Source: Sphingomonas panacisoli (GTDB taxonomy: Bacteria; Pseudomonadota; Alphaproteobacteria; Sphingomonadales; Sphingomonadaceae). From it: a DNA stretch of 64,000 bases. The notes beneath the pieces were generated by a model. That model was not told the origin of the DNA. It made no database searches and saw only the letters and a program-made list of their open reading frames with translations. Every line of letters begins with the position of its first letter. Position 1 is the first letter of the stretch. The DNA is taken from NCBI RefSeq assembly GCF_007859635.1, contig NZ_CP042306.1, forward strand, positions 2,666,001-2,730,000, given 5' to 3'. Shown piece after piece: positions 26,601 through 34,273 of this stretch. A program made the translations under genes and the position numbers.

Positions 26601-26971
26601 CGGTCTCCTGGATTCTTTTTGCATTGTTGTCCGGCGCACCCACCGGTTCCACCCGCCCGGCTTGGCTCCTGGGCGACTGGTGCTACCCGCTGGGGCACCC
26701 ACTCCGGCTGACCTCCACCGATGGCCTCGACGGTGATGAAACGACGACATACAGCGCGGATGGTCGCTGGCGCGATCTAGGCACAGGTGGCACGTGGCGT
26801 GTATCCGGCCGAACCCTGATCGAGCGGCGCGACTATGCCGAGCCCGGTTTTCTTGGCGCGGGCGAGCCCCTGCGCCAGACATGGCGAATACGTTTCGTGC
26901 GGCATGGTCGCTACGCGATGTCATTGTCCGGGGATCGCCGGGGCTGGCTGGTCAAATGCCCCGGTCAATAA
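26597..26971 (+). CDS. Hypothetical secreted protein in the rsmI-yraN unit
   Basis: The 124-residue product has a short hydrophobic N-terminus (WILFALLSGAPTGS) that may act as a signal, then a beta-rich domain with W-L-L-G-D-W-C-Y near 23-30 and G-G-T-W-R-V near 64-69. The pattern of a W-x-G-x-W start followed by alternating polar and aromatic residues resembles small lipocalin-like or DUF-type domains, but I do not recognise a family. It overlaps rsmI by four bases (ATGA) and its 3' end overlaps yraN by 16, so it is tightly embedded. Function unknown. Confidence 0.8.
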   Translation: MTVSWILFALLSGAPTGSTRPAWLLGDWCYPLGHPLRLTSTDGLDGDETTTYSADGRWRDLGTGGTWRVSGRTLIERRDYAEPGFLGAGEPLRQTWRIRFVRHGRYAMSLSGDRRGWLVKCPGQ

Positions 26972-27321
26972 AAGATCGTCGTTCCGCCGAAGCCTCCGGC
27001 CGGCGCGGCGAGCGTATCGCCGGCTGGTGGCTGCGATTGAGGGGCTGGCGCATCCTCGACCGCCGCGTCCGCACGCCGGCGGGGGAAGTCGATATCGTTG
27101 CACGCAAGGGCAACCTCATTGCGTTCGTGGAGGTAAAGTCCCGCGCTACCGACGCCGAACTCGACTTCGCGATCGACGAACGCCGCTTGGCGCGTGTCGC
27201 GGCCGCTGCCGAAGTGCTGATGCCGCGATACGCCGGCCCGAGCGACGACATCCGCGTCGATGTGATCCTGCTGGCGCCCGGGCGTCCTCCTCGCCATATC
27301 GAGAATGCGTGGATCGGGTGA
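26956..27321 (+). CDS. UPF0102 (YraN) nuclease-like protein
   Basis: YraN-family proteins have a Holliday-junction resolvase-like fold. The 121-residue product shows G-E-R-I-A (about 18-22), G-E-V-D-I-V-A (about 42-48), and the catalytic-type F-V-E-V-K-S-R (about 56-62), the E-x-K of the nuclease core. The ATG at 26956 lies inside the preceding gene; starting further upstream in this frame gives an antisense-like Arg-rich extension. The rsmI-yraN-gshB order is recurrent in alphaproteobacteria. The biochemical activity of the family is unproven. Confidence 0.88.
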   Translation: MPRSIKDRRSAEASGRRGERIAGWWLRLRGWRILDRRVRTPAGEVDIVARKGNLIAFVEVKSRATDAELDFAIDERRLARVAAAAEVLMPRYAGPSDDIRVDVILLAPGRPPRHIENAWIG

Positions 27322-27341
27322 CAGACGCCGTTTCCCTCTCT

Positions 27342-27426
27342 ACGTCGCCCCGGCGAAGGCCGGGGCCGCTGCATGGCACGGGCTGTAGTAGAAACTTGGC
27401 GACCCCGGCCTCCGCCGGGGTGACGA
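27342..27426. repeat. Palindromic intergenic repeat (family A)
   Basis: Left arm ACGTCGCCCCGGCGAAGGCC (from 27342) and right arm GACCCCGGCCTCCGCCGGGG (from 27401) form an imperfect stem with a 35-base loop. It lies between yraN and gshB on the same strand; the gshB ribosome site falls just after the right arm. Confidence 0.8.
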
Positions 27427-27436
27427 GGAAAGAAGA

Positions 27437-28390
27437 ATGAGCCTGACCGTCGCCGTTCAGATGGACCCCATGGAGTCGATCAACATTGCGGGCGATCCGA
27501 GCTTCGCGCTGATGCTGTCGGCAAAGGCGCGCGGGCACCGGCTGTTCCACTACACCGCCGACGCGCTGAACTATGCCGACGGCCGCGTCTGGGCGAAGGC
27601 GCATCCGGTCACGGTAGAGCGTGTCGTAGGCAAGCATTTCACCTTCGGCGAGCCGGTAAATCTCGACCTCGGCGACGAGGTGGATGTCGTGCTGATGCGC
27701 CAGGATCCCCCGTTCGACCTCGGCTACATCACCGCGACCCACCTGCTCGAACGCATCGCGCATAAGACGCTCGTCGTGAACGACCCGGCCAGCGTCCGCA
27801 ACGCACCCGAAAAGGTGTTCGTGCTCGACTATGCACGCTTCATGCCGCCGACGCTCGTCACGCGCAGCCTCGACGAGGCCAAAGCGTTCCTCGCCAAGCA
27901 TGGCGAGATCGTCGTCAAGCCGATCCACGGCAATGGCGGCAAGGCGATCTTCAAGGTCGGCCGCGACGGCCTGAACCTGTCGGCGCTGATCGAGGTGTTC
28001 AACCAGACATGGCGCGAGCCGCACATGCTCCAGGCATTCCTGCCAGGCGTCGCGCAGGGCGACAAACGCATCGTGCTGGTCGACGGCGAGGTCGCCGGCG
28101 CGATCAACCGCATTCCCGGCGAGGGCGAGTTCCGCTCCAACCTGGCGGTCGGCGGATCGGCGGCGAAGACCGAACTGACCGCGAAGGAGCGCGAGATCTG
28201 CGCCGCGCTTGGCCCCGAACTCAAGAAGCGCGGGCTGCTGTTCGTCGGGATCGACGTGATCGGCGGCGAGTGGCTGACCGAGATCAACGTCACCTCGCCC
28301 ACCGGCATCGTCGCGATCGAGCGGCTCGACGGAATCGACGTCGCGGCGATGATATGGGACGCGATCGAGGCTAAGCTGAATGCGCGCTAG
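27437..28390 (+). CDS. gshB: Glutathione synthetase
   Basis: GshB adds glycine to gamma-glutamylcysteine with ATP. The 317-residue length is standard. Motifs: M-D-P-M-E-S-I-N-I near 10-18, R-Q-D-P-P-F-D near 92-98, an ATP-grasp core with G-E-I-V-V-K-P-I-H-G-N-G-G near 155-168, and E-I-N-V-T-S-P-T-G near 284-292. AAAGAA precedes the ATG. Its 3' end overlaps the convergent GAF gene by 20 bases, so the two transcripts are partly antisense. Confidence 0.97.
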   Translation: MSLTVAVQMDPMESINIAGDPSFALMLSAKARGHRLFHYTADALNYADGRVWAKAHPVTVERVVGKHFTFGEPVNLDLGDEVDVVLMRQDPPFDLGYITATHLLERIAHKTLVVNDPASVRNAPEKVFVLDYARFMPPTLVTRSLDEAKAFLAKHGEIVVKPIHGNGGKAIFKVGRDGLNLSALIEVFNQTWREPHMLQAFLPGVAQGDKRIVLVDGEVAGAINRIPGEGEFRSNLAVGGSAAKTELTAKEREICAALGPELKKRGLLFVGIDVIGGEWLTEINVTSPTGIVAIERLDGIDVAAMIWDAIEAKLNAR

Positions 28391-28868
28391 CGCCCACGCT
28401 TTCGGCGTCGAGTGCGTCGGCGATCCGCTGCGCCATCGCTTGGATCAGCGGCACGATCGCCGCCAGGCTCGTCGTTCGCGGCTCCGGGTCGATCGCGCAC
28501 AACGTGCCGAAGAAACTGCCATCGGCGCGGATGATCGGCATCGAGATGTAGCTCTGGAACCCGTAGAGGATCGGGGTCGGGTGGACGCGCCACATCGGCT
28601 CTTCCGCGACGTGATCGATGAACACGCCTTCGCCGCTGCAACGGATTTCGTCGCAGATGGTCGTCTGGAGTTCGAGTTCGCCGCCCGCTTCCAAACCGAA
28701 CGCGATGTGATCCTCGACAAGACAAGCGACCCAGCGATCGGCCGTCACGCGCGCCACCGCGGAAAAGTGCATGCCCGTCAACGCGCAGACTTCACGCAGG
28801 ATGTCGCGTACCCCCTCGATCCGCTGAACCGCGGCGATATCGGCGGTGATATCCCCCTGCATCCGCAC
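28371..28868 (-). CDS. Stand-alone GAF-domain protein
   Basis: The 165-residue product is almost entirely one GAF domain, of the type that precedes sensor kinases: a helix with I-E-G-V-R-D-I-L-R-E-V-C, C-D-E-I-R near 73-77, G-F-Q-S-Y-I-S-M-P-I near 103-112, and G-T-L-C-A-I-D-P near 119-126. No kinase, phosphatase or cyclase output domain follows. It may bind a small ligand or chromophore, or regulate another protein. The Cys residues (72-80 region and 122) could serve as redox or bilin-attachment sites, but this is speculation. It converges on gshB with a 20-base overlap. Confidence 0.85.
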   Translation of the reverse strand: MRMQGDITADIAAVQRIEGVRDILREVCALTGMHFSAVARVTADRWVACLVEDHIAFGLEAGGELELQTTICDEIRCSGEGVFIDHVAEEPMWRVHPTPILYGFQSYISMPIIRADGSFFGTLCAIDPEPRTTSLAAIVPLIQAMAQRIADALDAESVGASAHSA

Positions 28869-28924
28869 AGCCTACGCCTCTTGTCGCGTCCTGTCGCTAA
28901 CAATGGTTGCGGGGGCCGAACGAC

Positions 28925-29524
28925 TTGACCCAATGGTTCCTCGATGGCCTCGAGCAATGGGGCTATCTCGCCGTCTTCGTCTGGATGGCGCTCGAAAACA
29001 TCATTCCGCCGATCCCGTCCGAAGTCATCATGGGCTTTGCCGGAATCGCGGTCGCGCACGGCAAGCTCGATTTCTGGGGCGTGATGGCCGCGGGGACGGT
29101 CGGCTCCACCGTCGGCAATTATTTCTGGTACTGGATCGGCCGCTACGTGCCGCTGCAGAAGCTCAAGCCGTTCGTCGATAGGAACGGCCGCTGGCTGACC
29201 GTCGAATGGTCGCAGGTCGAGAAGATCGACGCCTTCTTTTTCCGCCACGGCCAATGGCTGATCTTCGTGATGCGGTTCATGCCGTTCGGGCGGTCGATCA
29301 TCTCGCTGCCGGCGGGCATTTCGAACATGCCGCGGTGGAAGTTCATCGTCTGGACGCTGGCCGGCACCTTTGTCTGGAACCTGTTCCTGACCGGCGCGGG
29401 TTATTGGCTCGGCCACAATTTCCGCGAGGCGGAGGCGTGGACCGGGCCCGCAGCGGTCGCGATCGGCGGCGCGATCACGGTCTGGTATCTCTATCGAGTC
29501 GTCACCTGGAAACCGCGCGGTTAA
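28925..29524 (+). CDS. DedA-family membrane protein
   Basis: DedA proteins (SNARE-associated family) are polytopic and help recycle undecaprenyl or other lipid carriers. The roughly 199-residue product has the conserved E-N-I-I-P-P-I-P-S-E near 23-32, G-R-Y near 71, and F-M-P-F-G-R-S-I-I-S-L-P-A-G near 115-128, with four to five hydrophobic segments. No ATG is available; I use TTG at 28925 after a GGGGG stretch, with TTG 28907 as the alternative. The stop overlaps the stop of xerC by three bases (TTAA). It is transcribed alone. Confidence 0.92.
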   Translation: MTQWFLDGLEQWGYLAVFVWMALENIIPPIPSEVIMGFAGIAVAHGKLDFWGVMAAGTVGSTVGNYFWYWIGRYVPLQKLKPFVDRNGRWLTVEWSQVEKIDAFFFRHGQWLIFVMRFMPFGRSIISLPAGISNMPRWKFIVWTLAGTFVWNLFLTGAGYWLGHNFREAEAWTGPAAVAIGGAITVWYLYRVVTWKPRG

Positions 29525-30411
29525 GCCCGCGGATGCGCGTTACGATAAACGTCGAGCAGATGCGCGGCATCGACCGCGGTATAGATCTGGGTCGAGCTCA
29601 GGCTGGCATGGCCGAGCAATTCCTGCAGCTGGCGCAGATCGGCCCCGCGTCCGAGCAGATGTGTGGCAAAACTGTGCCGCAACGCATGTGGCGTCGTGCG
29701 GTCGGCCAGCCCCAACCGCGTCCGCGCGGCCTGCACCGACTTGCGCACCACACCGGCCGATAGCGGCCCGCCCTTCGCCCCCCGGAACAGCGGTTCGCCG
29801 CGCACCACCGGCCACGGCGACCCGGCTACATACGCGTCGATCGCATCGCGCACCTGCGGCAGGATCGGCACGATCCGCGTCTTGTCGCGCTTGCCGGTGA
29901 CCGCCATCGTTTCGCCCAACGGCAGCACCGCTCCGGTCAGCCCGACCGCCTCGCCGATGCGCAGCCCCGCGCCATAGAGCAGCAGCAGGATCGCCCAGTC
30001 ACGCGCGCCGATCCAAGGTTCGGCGGCATCGTCGGCCACATCTTCGGCCAGCGCCACCGCATCGGCAGGCGAGACCGGACGCGGTACGCCCTTCTTGATG
30101 CGCGGTCCCTTGATCCGCGGCGAGGCATCGTCACCGCCAGCCCATCTGAGGAACGTCCGCACCGCCGACAGCTCGCGCGCCGCCGACGCATTCCCCAGCC
30201 CCTCGCCACGCCGCTTCGCCAGATACGCGCGCAGATCGGCCGCGCTCACCCGCGTCAATCCATCCGCTCCAACCGCCTCGCCCCAATGCTCGCCGAGGAA
30301 CCGGACCAGCCGCACCGCCGTCGCCTCATAGGCGCGCACGGTATGCGCCGACCGCCGCCGGTCGCGCGACAGATGCTTGCCGAATGCGGCGGGAAGAGAA
30401 ACGTCGGTCAT
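29521..30411 (-). CDS. xerC: Tyrosine recombinase XerC
   Basis: XerC with XerD resolves chromosome dimers at dif. The 296-residue product has an N-terminal SAM-like core-binding domain (about 10-100) and the catalytic domain with R in G-L-R-I-G-E-A (about 157-163), H-A-L-R-H-S-F-A-T-H (about 242-251), H in L-L-G-H-A-S-L (about 266-272), and the nucleophile in T-Q-I-Y-T-A-V (Tyr near 277). I start at the ATG at 30411 (MTDVSLPAAF); the frame is open far upstream but that part is antisense to priA. It diverges from priA. There is no sign of integrative element ends, so a housekeeping role is most likely. Confidence 0.92.
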   Translation of the reverse strand: MTDVSLPAAFGKHLSRDRRRSAHTVRAYEATAVRLVRFLGEHWGEAVGADGLTRVSAADLRAYLAKRRGEGLGNASAARELSAVRTFLRWAGGDDASPRIKGPRIKKGVPRPVSPADAVALAEDVADDAAEPWIGARDWAILLLLYGAGLRIGEAVGLTGAVLPLGETMAVTGKRDKTRIVPILPQVRDAIDAYVAGSPWPVVRGEPLFRGAKGGPLSAGVVRKSVQAARTRLGLADRTTPHALRHSFATHLLGRGADLRQLQELLGHASLSSTQIYTAVDAAHLLDVYRNAHPRA

Positions 30412-30450
30412 GGCTGCCCTTGCGGGCATTCCTATATTAGTCGGGCTATT

Positions 30451-32619
30451 ATGTCCCGCGCCCGCGTCCTCATCATGAATTCCGCGCTCGGCCCGCTCGA
30501 TTATCGCGTCCCGCATGGGATGGAGGTCGAGCCGGGGTCGCTCGTCGTGGCGCCGCTCGGCCCGCGTCAGTTGCTCGGCGTCGTGTGGGAGCCCGAGCGG
30601 ATGAAGTCCGACGCGGAGGTCGGCGACAACCGCTTGCGCAACCTGATGGGCGTGCTGCCCGTGCCACCACTGACCGATGCGATGCGGCGGCTGATCGAGT
30701 GGACGTCGGACTATTACCTCGCCGCGCCCGCCTCGGTCGCGCGGATGGCGTTGCCCTCGACCTCGGCGCTGGAGGGCGCGCGCACCGTCACCGAATATCG
30801 CGCGACGGGGAACATGCCGGATCGCCTGACCCCGCAGCGCGAACGGGCGCTCGAGCGGATCGCCGATCGCCAGGGGCTGATCCGCGAACTGGCGACGATC
30901 GCCGACGTGTCCGACGGTGTTATCCGTGGGCTGGTCAAGGTGGGTGCAATCGAAGCGGTCGAGGTCGATATCGACAGCCCTTTCCCGCTCCCCGATCCCG
31001 ACCACGCCGTGCCGGTGCTGTCGGCGGAGCAAAAAGCGGCGGCGGATGCGCTGGTCGCGGGGGTCGAGCGCCACGATTTCCAGCCCACCTTGCTCGACGG
31101 CGTCACTGGATCGGGCAAGACCGAAGTCTATTTCGAGGCGATCGCCGCCGCGATCCGCGCGGGGCGTCAAACGCTCGTCCTGCTTCCCGAAATCGCGCTG
31201 ACCGAGCCGTTCCTGCAGCGCTTCACCGCGCGGTTCGGCTGCGAGCCGGTCGCGTGGCATTCCGGTCTCCGCCAATCGCAACGCCGCCGCGCGTGGCGCG
31301 CGATCGCGACGGGCCAGGCGCTCGTCACCGTCGGCGCGCGATCCGCACTGTTCCTGCCCTATTCGAATCTCGGCCTGATCGTCGTCGATGAAGCGCACGA
31401 GACCAGCTTCAAGCAGGAAGAGGGCGTCCACTACCACGCCCGCGACGTCGCGGTGATGCGCGGTAAGTTCGAGGGTGTACCCGTCATTCTCGCCACCGCC
31501 ACCCCCGCGATCGAGACGCGGCAACAGGTCGAGATCGGCAATTACGCCGAACTCAAGCTGCCCGGCCGCTACGGCGCCGCCGAAATGCCCGCGATCGAGG
31601 CGATCGACCTGCTCCGCGACCCGCCCGAACGCGGCCGCTGGATCGCACCCAAGCTGGTGAACGCCGTCGACGAGACGCTTGCACGCGGCGAACAGGCGTT
31701 GCTGTTCCTCAACCGCCGCGGCTACGCGCCGTTGACCCTGTGCCGCGCGTGCGGCCACCGCTTCCAATGCCCCAATTGCACCGCCTGGATGGTCGAGCAC
31801 CGCCTCGTCCGCCGGCTGTCGTGTCACCATTGCGGGCACATGATGCCGACCCCGCACGCCTGTCCCGAATGCAAGGCGGAGGACAGCCTGGTCGCGTGCG
31901 GCCCCGGCGTCGAGCGCATCGCCGACGAAGCCGCGGCGCTGTGGCCCGAAGCGAAGACCGCGATCGTCACCAGCGACACGATCTGGTCACCCGCCAAGGC
32001 GGCCGAGTTCGTCGGCCGCATGGAGGCGGGCGACATCGACATTGTCATCGGCACGCAACTGGTGACGAAAGGCTATCACTTTCCCAACCTCACGCTGGTT
32101 GGGGTGATCGACGCCGATTTGGGGCTGGGCGGTGGCGACCTCCGCGCGGCGGAGCGGACCTTCCAGCAGATCATGCAAGTCGCCGGCCGCGCCGGGCGGG
32201 GCGAGAAACCGGGTCACGTCTACATCCAGACCCACGACCCGACCGCCCCCGTCATGGCTGCGCTGGTATCGGGCGACGCCGAGGCGTTCACCGCTGCCGA
32301 GACAGACGCCCGCCGCGAAGCCGGCGCCCCGCCGTTCGGCCGCTATGCCGCGATCGTGGTGTCGTCGGAGGACCAATCTGCCGCGCACGAAATCGCGCAA
32401 TTGGTTGGCCGCAGCGCGCCGCGCCTCGACGGCATGGAAGTCTACGGCCCCGCCCCGGCGCCGCTTGCGATGCTGCGCGGCCGCCACCGCTACCGCCTGC
32501 TCGTCCATGCCCGCCGCGCGCTCGACGTGCAGGACGTCATCCGCGACTGGCTCGGCGCGCTCGACTGGCCGAGCAAAGTGCGCGTCATCGTCGATATCGA
32601 TCCCTATAGCTTTGTCTGA
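30451..32619 (+). CDS. priA: Primosomal protein N' (replication restart helicase)
   Basis: PriA reloads the replisome at stalled forks. The 722-residue product has an N-terminal DNA-binding domain (to about 190), then the Walker A segment G-V-T-G-S-G-K-T-E (about 218-226), D-E-A-H (about 313-316), and helicase motifs through G-R-A-G-R-G (about 580-585). The zinc-binding cysteines are present as C-R-A-C-G-H-R-F-x-C-P-N-C and C-H-H-C...C-P-E-C (about 431-475). ATG 30451 gives MSRARVLIMNSALGPLDY, as in other PriA proteins. It diverges from xerC across 39 bp. Confidence 0.96.
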   Translation: MSRARVLIMNSALGPLDYRVPHGMEVEPGSLVVAPLGPRQLLGVVWEPERMKSDAEVGDNRLRNLMGVLPVPPLTDAMRRLIEWTSDYYLAAPASVARMALPSTSALEGARTVTEYRATGNMPDRLTPQRERALERIADRQGLIRELATIADVSDGVIRGLVKVGAIEAVEVDIDSPFPLPDPDHAVPVLSAEQKAAADALVAGVERHDFQPTLLDGVTGSGKTEVYFEAIAAAIRAGRQTLVLLPEIALTEPFLQRFTARFGCEPVAWHSGLRQSQRRRAWRAIATGQALVTVGARSALFLPYSNLGLIVVDEAHETSFKQEEGVHYHARDVAVMRGKFEGVPVILATATPAIETRQQVEIGNYAELKLPGRYGAAEMPAIEAIDLLRDPPERGRWIAPKLVNAVDETLARGEQALLFLNRRGYAPLTLCRACGHRFQCPNCTAWMVEHRLVRRLSCHHCGHMMPTPHACPECKAEDSLVACGPGVERIADEAAALWPEAKTAIVTSDTIWSPAKAAEFVGRMEAGDIDIVIGTQLVTKGYHFPNLTLVGVIDADLGLGGGDLRAAERTFQQIMQVAGRAGRGEKPGHVYIQTHDPTAPVMAALVSGDAEAFTAAETDARREAGAPPFGRYAAIVVSSEDQSAAHEIAQLVGRSAPRLDGMEVYGPAPAPLAMLRGRHRYRLLVHARRALDVQDVIRDWLGALDWPSKVRVIVDIDPYSFV

Positions 32620-32661
32620 AATCGGCGATAAATTCACCAAATCAGACTTTTGGGGGCGCCA

Positions 32662-34236
32662 ATGATCCGGAAACTTCTCCTCTCGGCCGCGGCGGTGGCG
32701 CTTCCGGGCGTGGCCAACGCGGACTGGTATCAGGCGAGTTCGAAGCATTTCGTCGTCTATTCCGACGACAGCGCCGATCACATCAAGGCATTCACCGAAC
32801 GCCTCGAACGGTTCGATCAGGCGATCCGTTACTGGCACAAAACGCCCGAAGACACGCGCGGTCCGTCGGCACGCGTCACCATCTACGTGGTCGGCGACAT
32901 CGCGGCGCTCCAGAAGATTTACGGCGCCGGCGGGTCCGCCGTCGCGGGTTTTTACGAACCGCGCGCCACCGGTTCGATCGCGTTCACGCCGCGCAGTACC
33001 GGCGGCGGCGGGAATTACGGCTTCACGTCGCAGGCGATCCTCTTTCACGAATACACCCACCATTTCATGCTGACCAACTGGACCGACGCGGCGTTTCCGC
33101 CGTGGCTGACCGAGGGTTTCGCCGAACTTCACGCCACCGCCCAGATCATGTCCAACGGCAGCGTCCGGTTCGGCGCCGCGCCGACCTATCGGCAATGGAC
33201 GGTCGACCGGGCGAACCTGTTGCCCGCTTCCCAATTGCTCGAACCCTATCCCGGCAAACTGGACGAGGAGCGGCGCGACGCGCTGTATTCGCGCGGCTGG
33301 TTGCTGACCCACTACCTCACTTTCGACGCCGGGCGACGCAAGCAACTCGCCGACTACATCACGGCGATCAACAGCGGCAAAACGGCGGCCGAGGCTGCCA
33401 AGGCCTTCGGCGAGCTCAGCAAGCTCGACGGCAAGATGAACGCGTGGGCCACCACCAAGAGCCTGCCGTACAACGAGATCAGCGGCTCCGAACTGAAGAT
33501 CGGCGCGATCGCGGTGCGGCCGCTCACCAATGCCGAATCGGCGACGATGCCGGCGCTGATCGCGTCGCAACGTGGGGTCGACGACAAGACGGCGCCCGCC
33601 GTTGCCGAACTGGCGCGACGACTTGCCGCACCCTTCCCAAACGATCCGGCGGCGCAGAACGAACTGGCCGAAGCCGAGTATGACGCCAAGAATTACGCCG
33701 CCTCTCTGGCGGCGGCCGAGCGAGCGCTCGCGGCCGATCCCAAGTCGGTCCATGCCTGGTTGTACAAGGGAATGGCGCTGCAGGCGGTGCTGGTGCGCGA
33801 CAAGATCACCGACAAGGATCGCTGGACGGCGGCACGGCGTTGTTATCTCGCGGCCAACAAGGTCGATACCCAGGCCCCGGCGCCACTCGCTCTATATTAT
33901 TCCAGCTTCATCGAAGCGAAGGAAAAGCCGACCGAAAATGCCGAGAACGGGCTGCTCTATGCCTATCAACTCGCGCCCTATGACCCGACGCTGCGGCTGG
34001 AGGCGGCATCGGTCCTGATCGGGTTCGACGAAGCGAAGGCGCGGATCGCGCTGTATCCGGTCGCGTATAATATCGAAGCGAGCGGCCCAGCCGCGCTGGC
34101 CCAACGGGCACTGAAGGCGCTCGATGCCGGCGACAAGGAAGGCGCGCGCAAGGCACTCGCGCCGCCTGCCAAGCACGAAGACGAGAAGAAAGGCGGCGAC
34201 AAGAAGAAGCCAGGCGACAAGGGCAAGGGCGACTGA
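32662..34236 (+). CDS. Secreted HExxH metallopeptidase-like protein with TPR repeats
   Basis: The 524-residue protein has a signal peptide (to ANA near 21), a domain starting S-S-K-H-F-V-V-Y-S-D, and a zinc-binding H-E-Y-T-H-H at 129-134. A W-L-T-E-G-F-A-E about 18 residues later could supply the third ligand, the gluzincin pattern. The C-terminal half has tetratricopeptide-like helices (about 320-420), and the last 35 residues are Lys/Gly/Asp-rich and probably disordered. GGGGGCG precedes ATG 32662. The peptidase call is from the motif; the substrate is unknown. It sits just before an HtrA-like protease, suggesting an envelope quality-control theme. Confidence 0.8.
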   Translation: MIRKLLLSAAAVALPGVANADWYQASSKHFVVYSDDSADHIKAFTERLERFDQAIRYWHKTPEDTRGPSARVTIYVVGDIAALQKIYGAGGSAVAGFYEPRATGSIAFTPRSTGGGGNYGFTSQAILFHEYTHHFMLTNWTDAAFPPWLTEGFAELHATAQIMSNGSVRFGAAPTYRQWTVDRANLLPASQLLEPYPGKLDEERRDALYSRGWLLTHYLTFDAGRRKQLADYITAINSGKTAAEAAKAFGELSKLDGKMNAWATTKSLPYNEISGSELKIGAIAVRPLTNAESATMPALIASQRGVDDKTAPAVAELARRLAAPFPNDPAAQNELAEAEYDAKNYAASLAAAERALAADPKSVHAWLYKGMALQAVLVRDKITDKDRWTAARRCYLAANKVDTQAPAPLALYYSSFIEAKEKPTENAENGLLYAYQLAPYDPTLRLEAASVLIGFDEAKARIALYPVAYNIEASGPAALAQRALKALDAGDKEGARKALAPPAKHEDEKKGGDKKKPGDKGKGD

Positions 34237-34273
34237 CCACGCGCCCCCCTGTCGCTCCGCGTGCGAATCTGCC

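Noticed and set aside
29521..31857. Reading xerC as a 778-residue protein
   Set aside because: The first 480 residues are antisense to priA with no domain; the XerC fold starts at the ATG at 30411.
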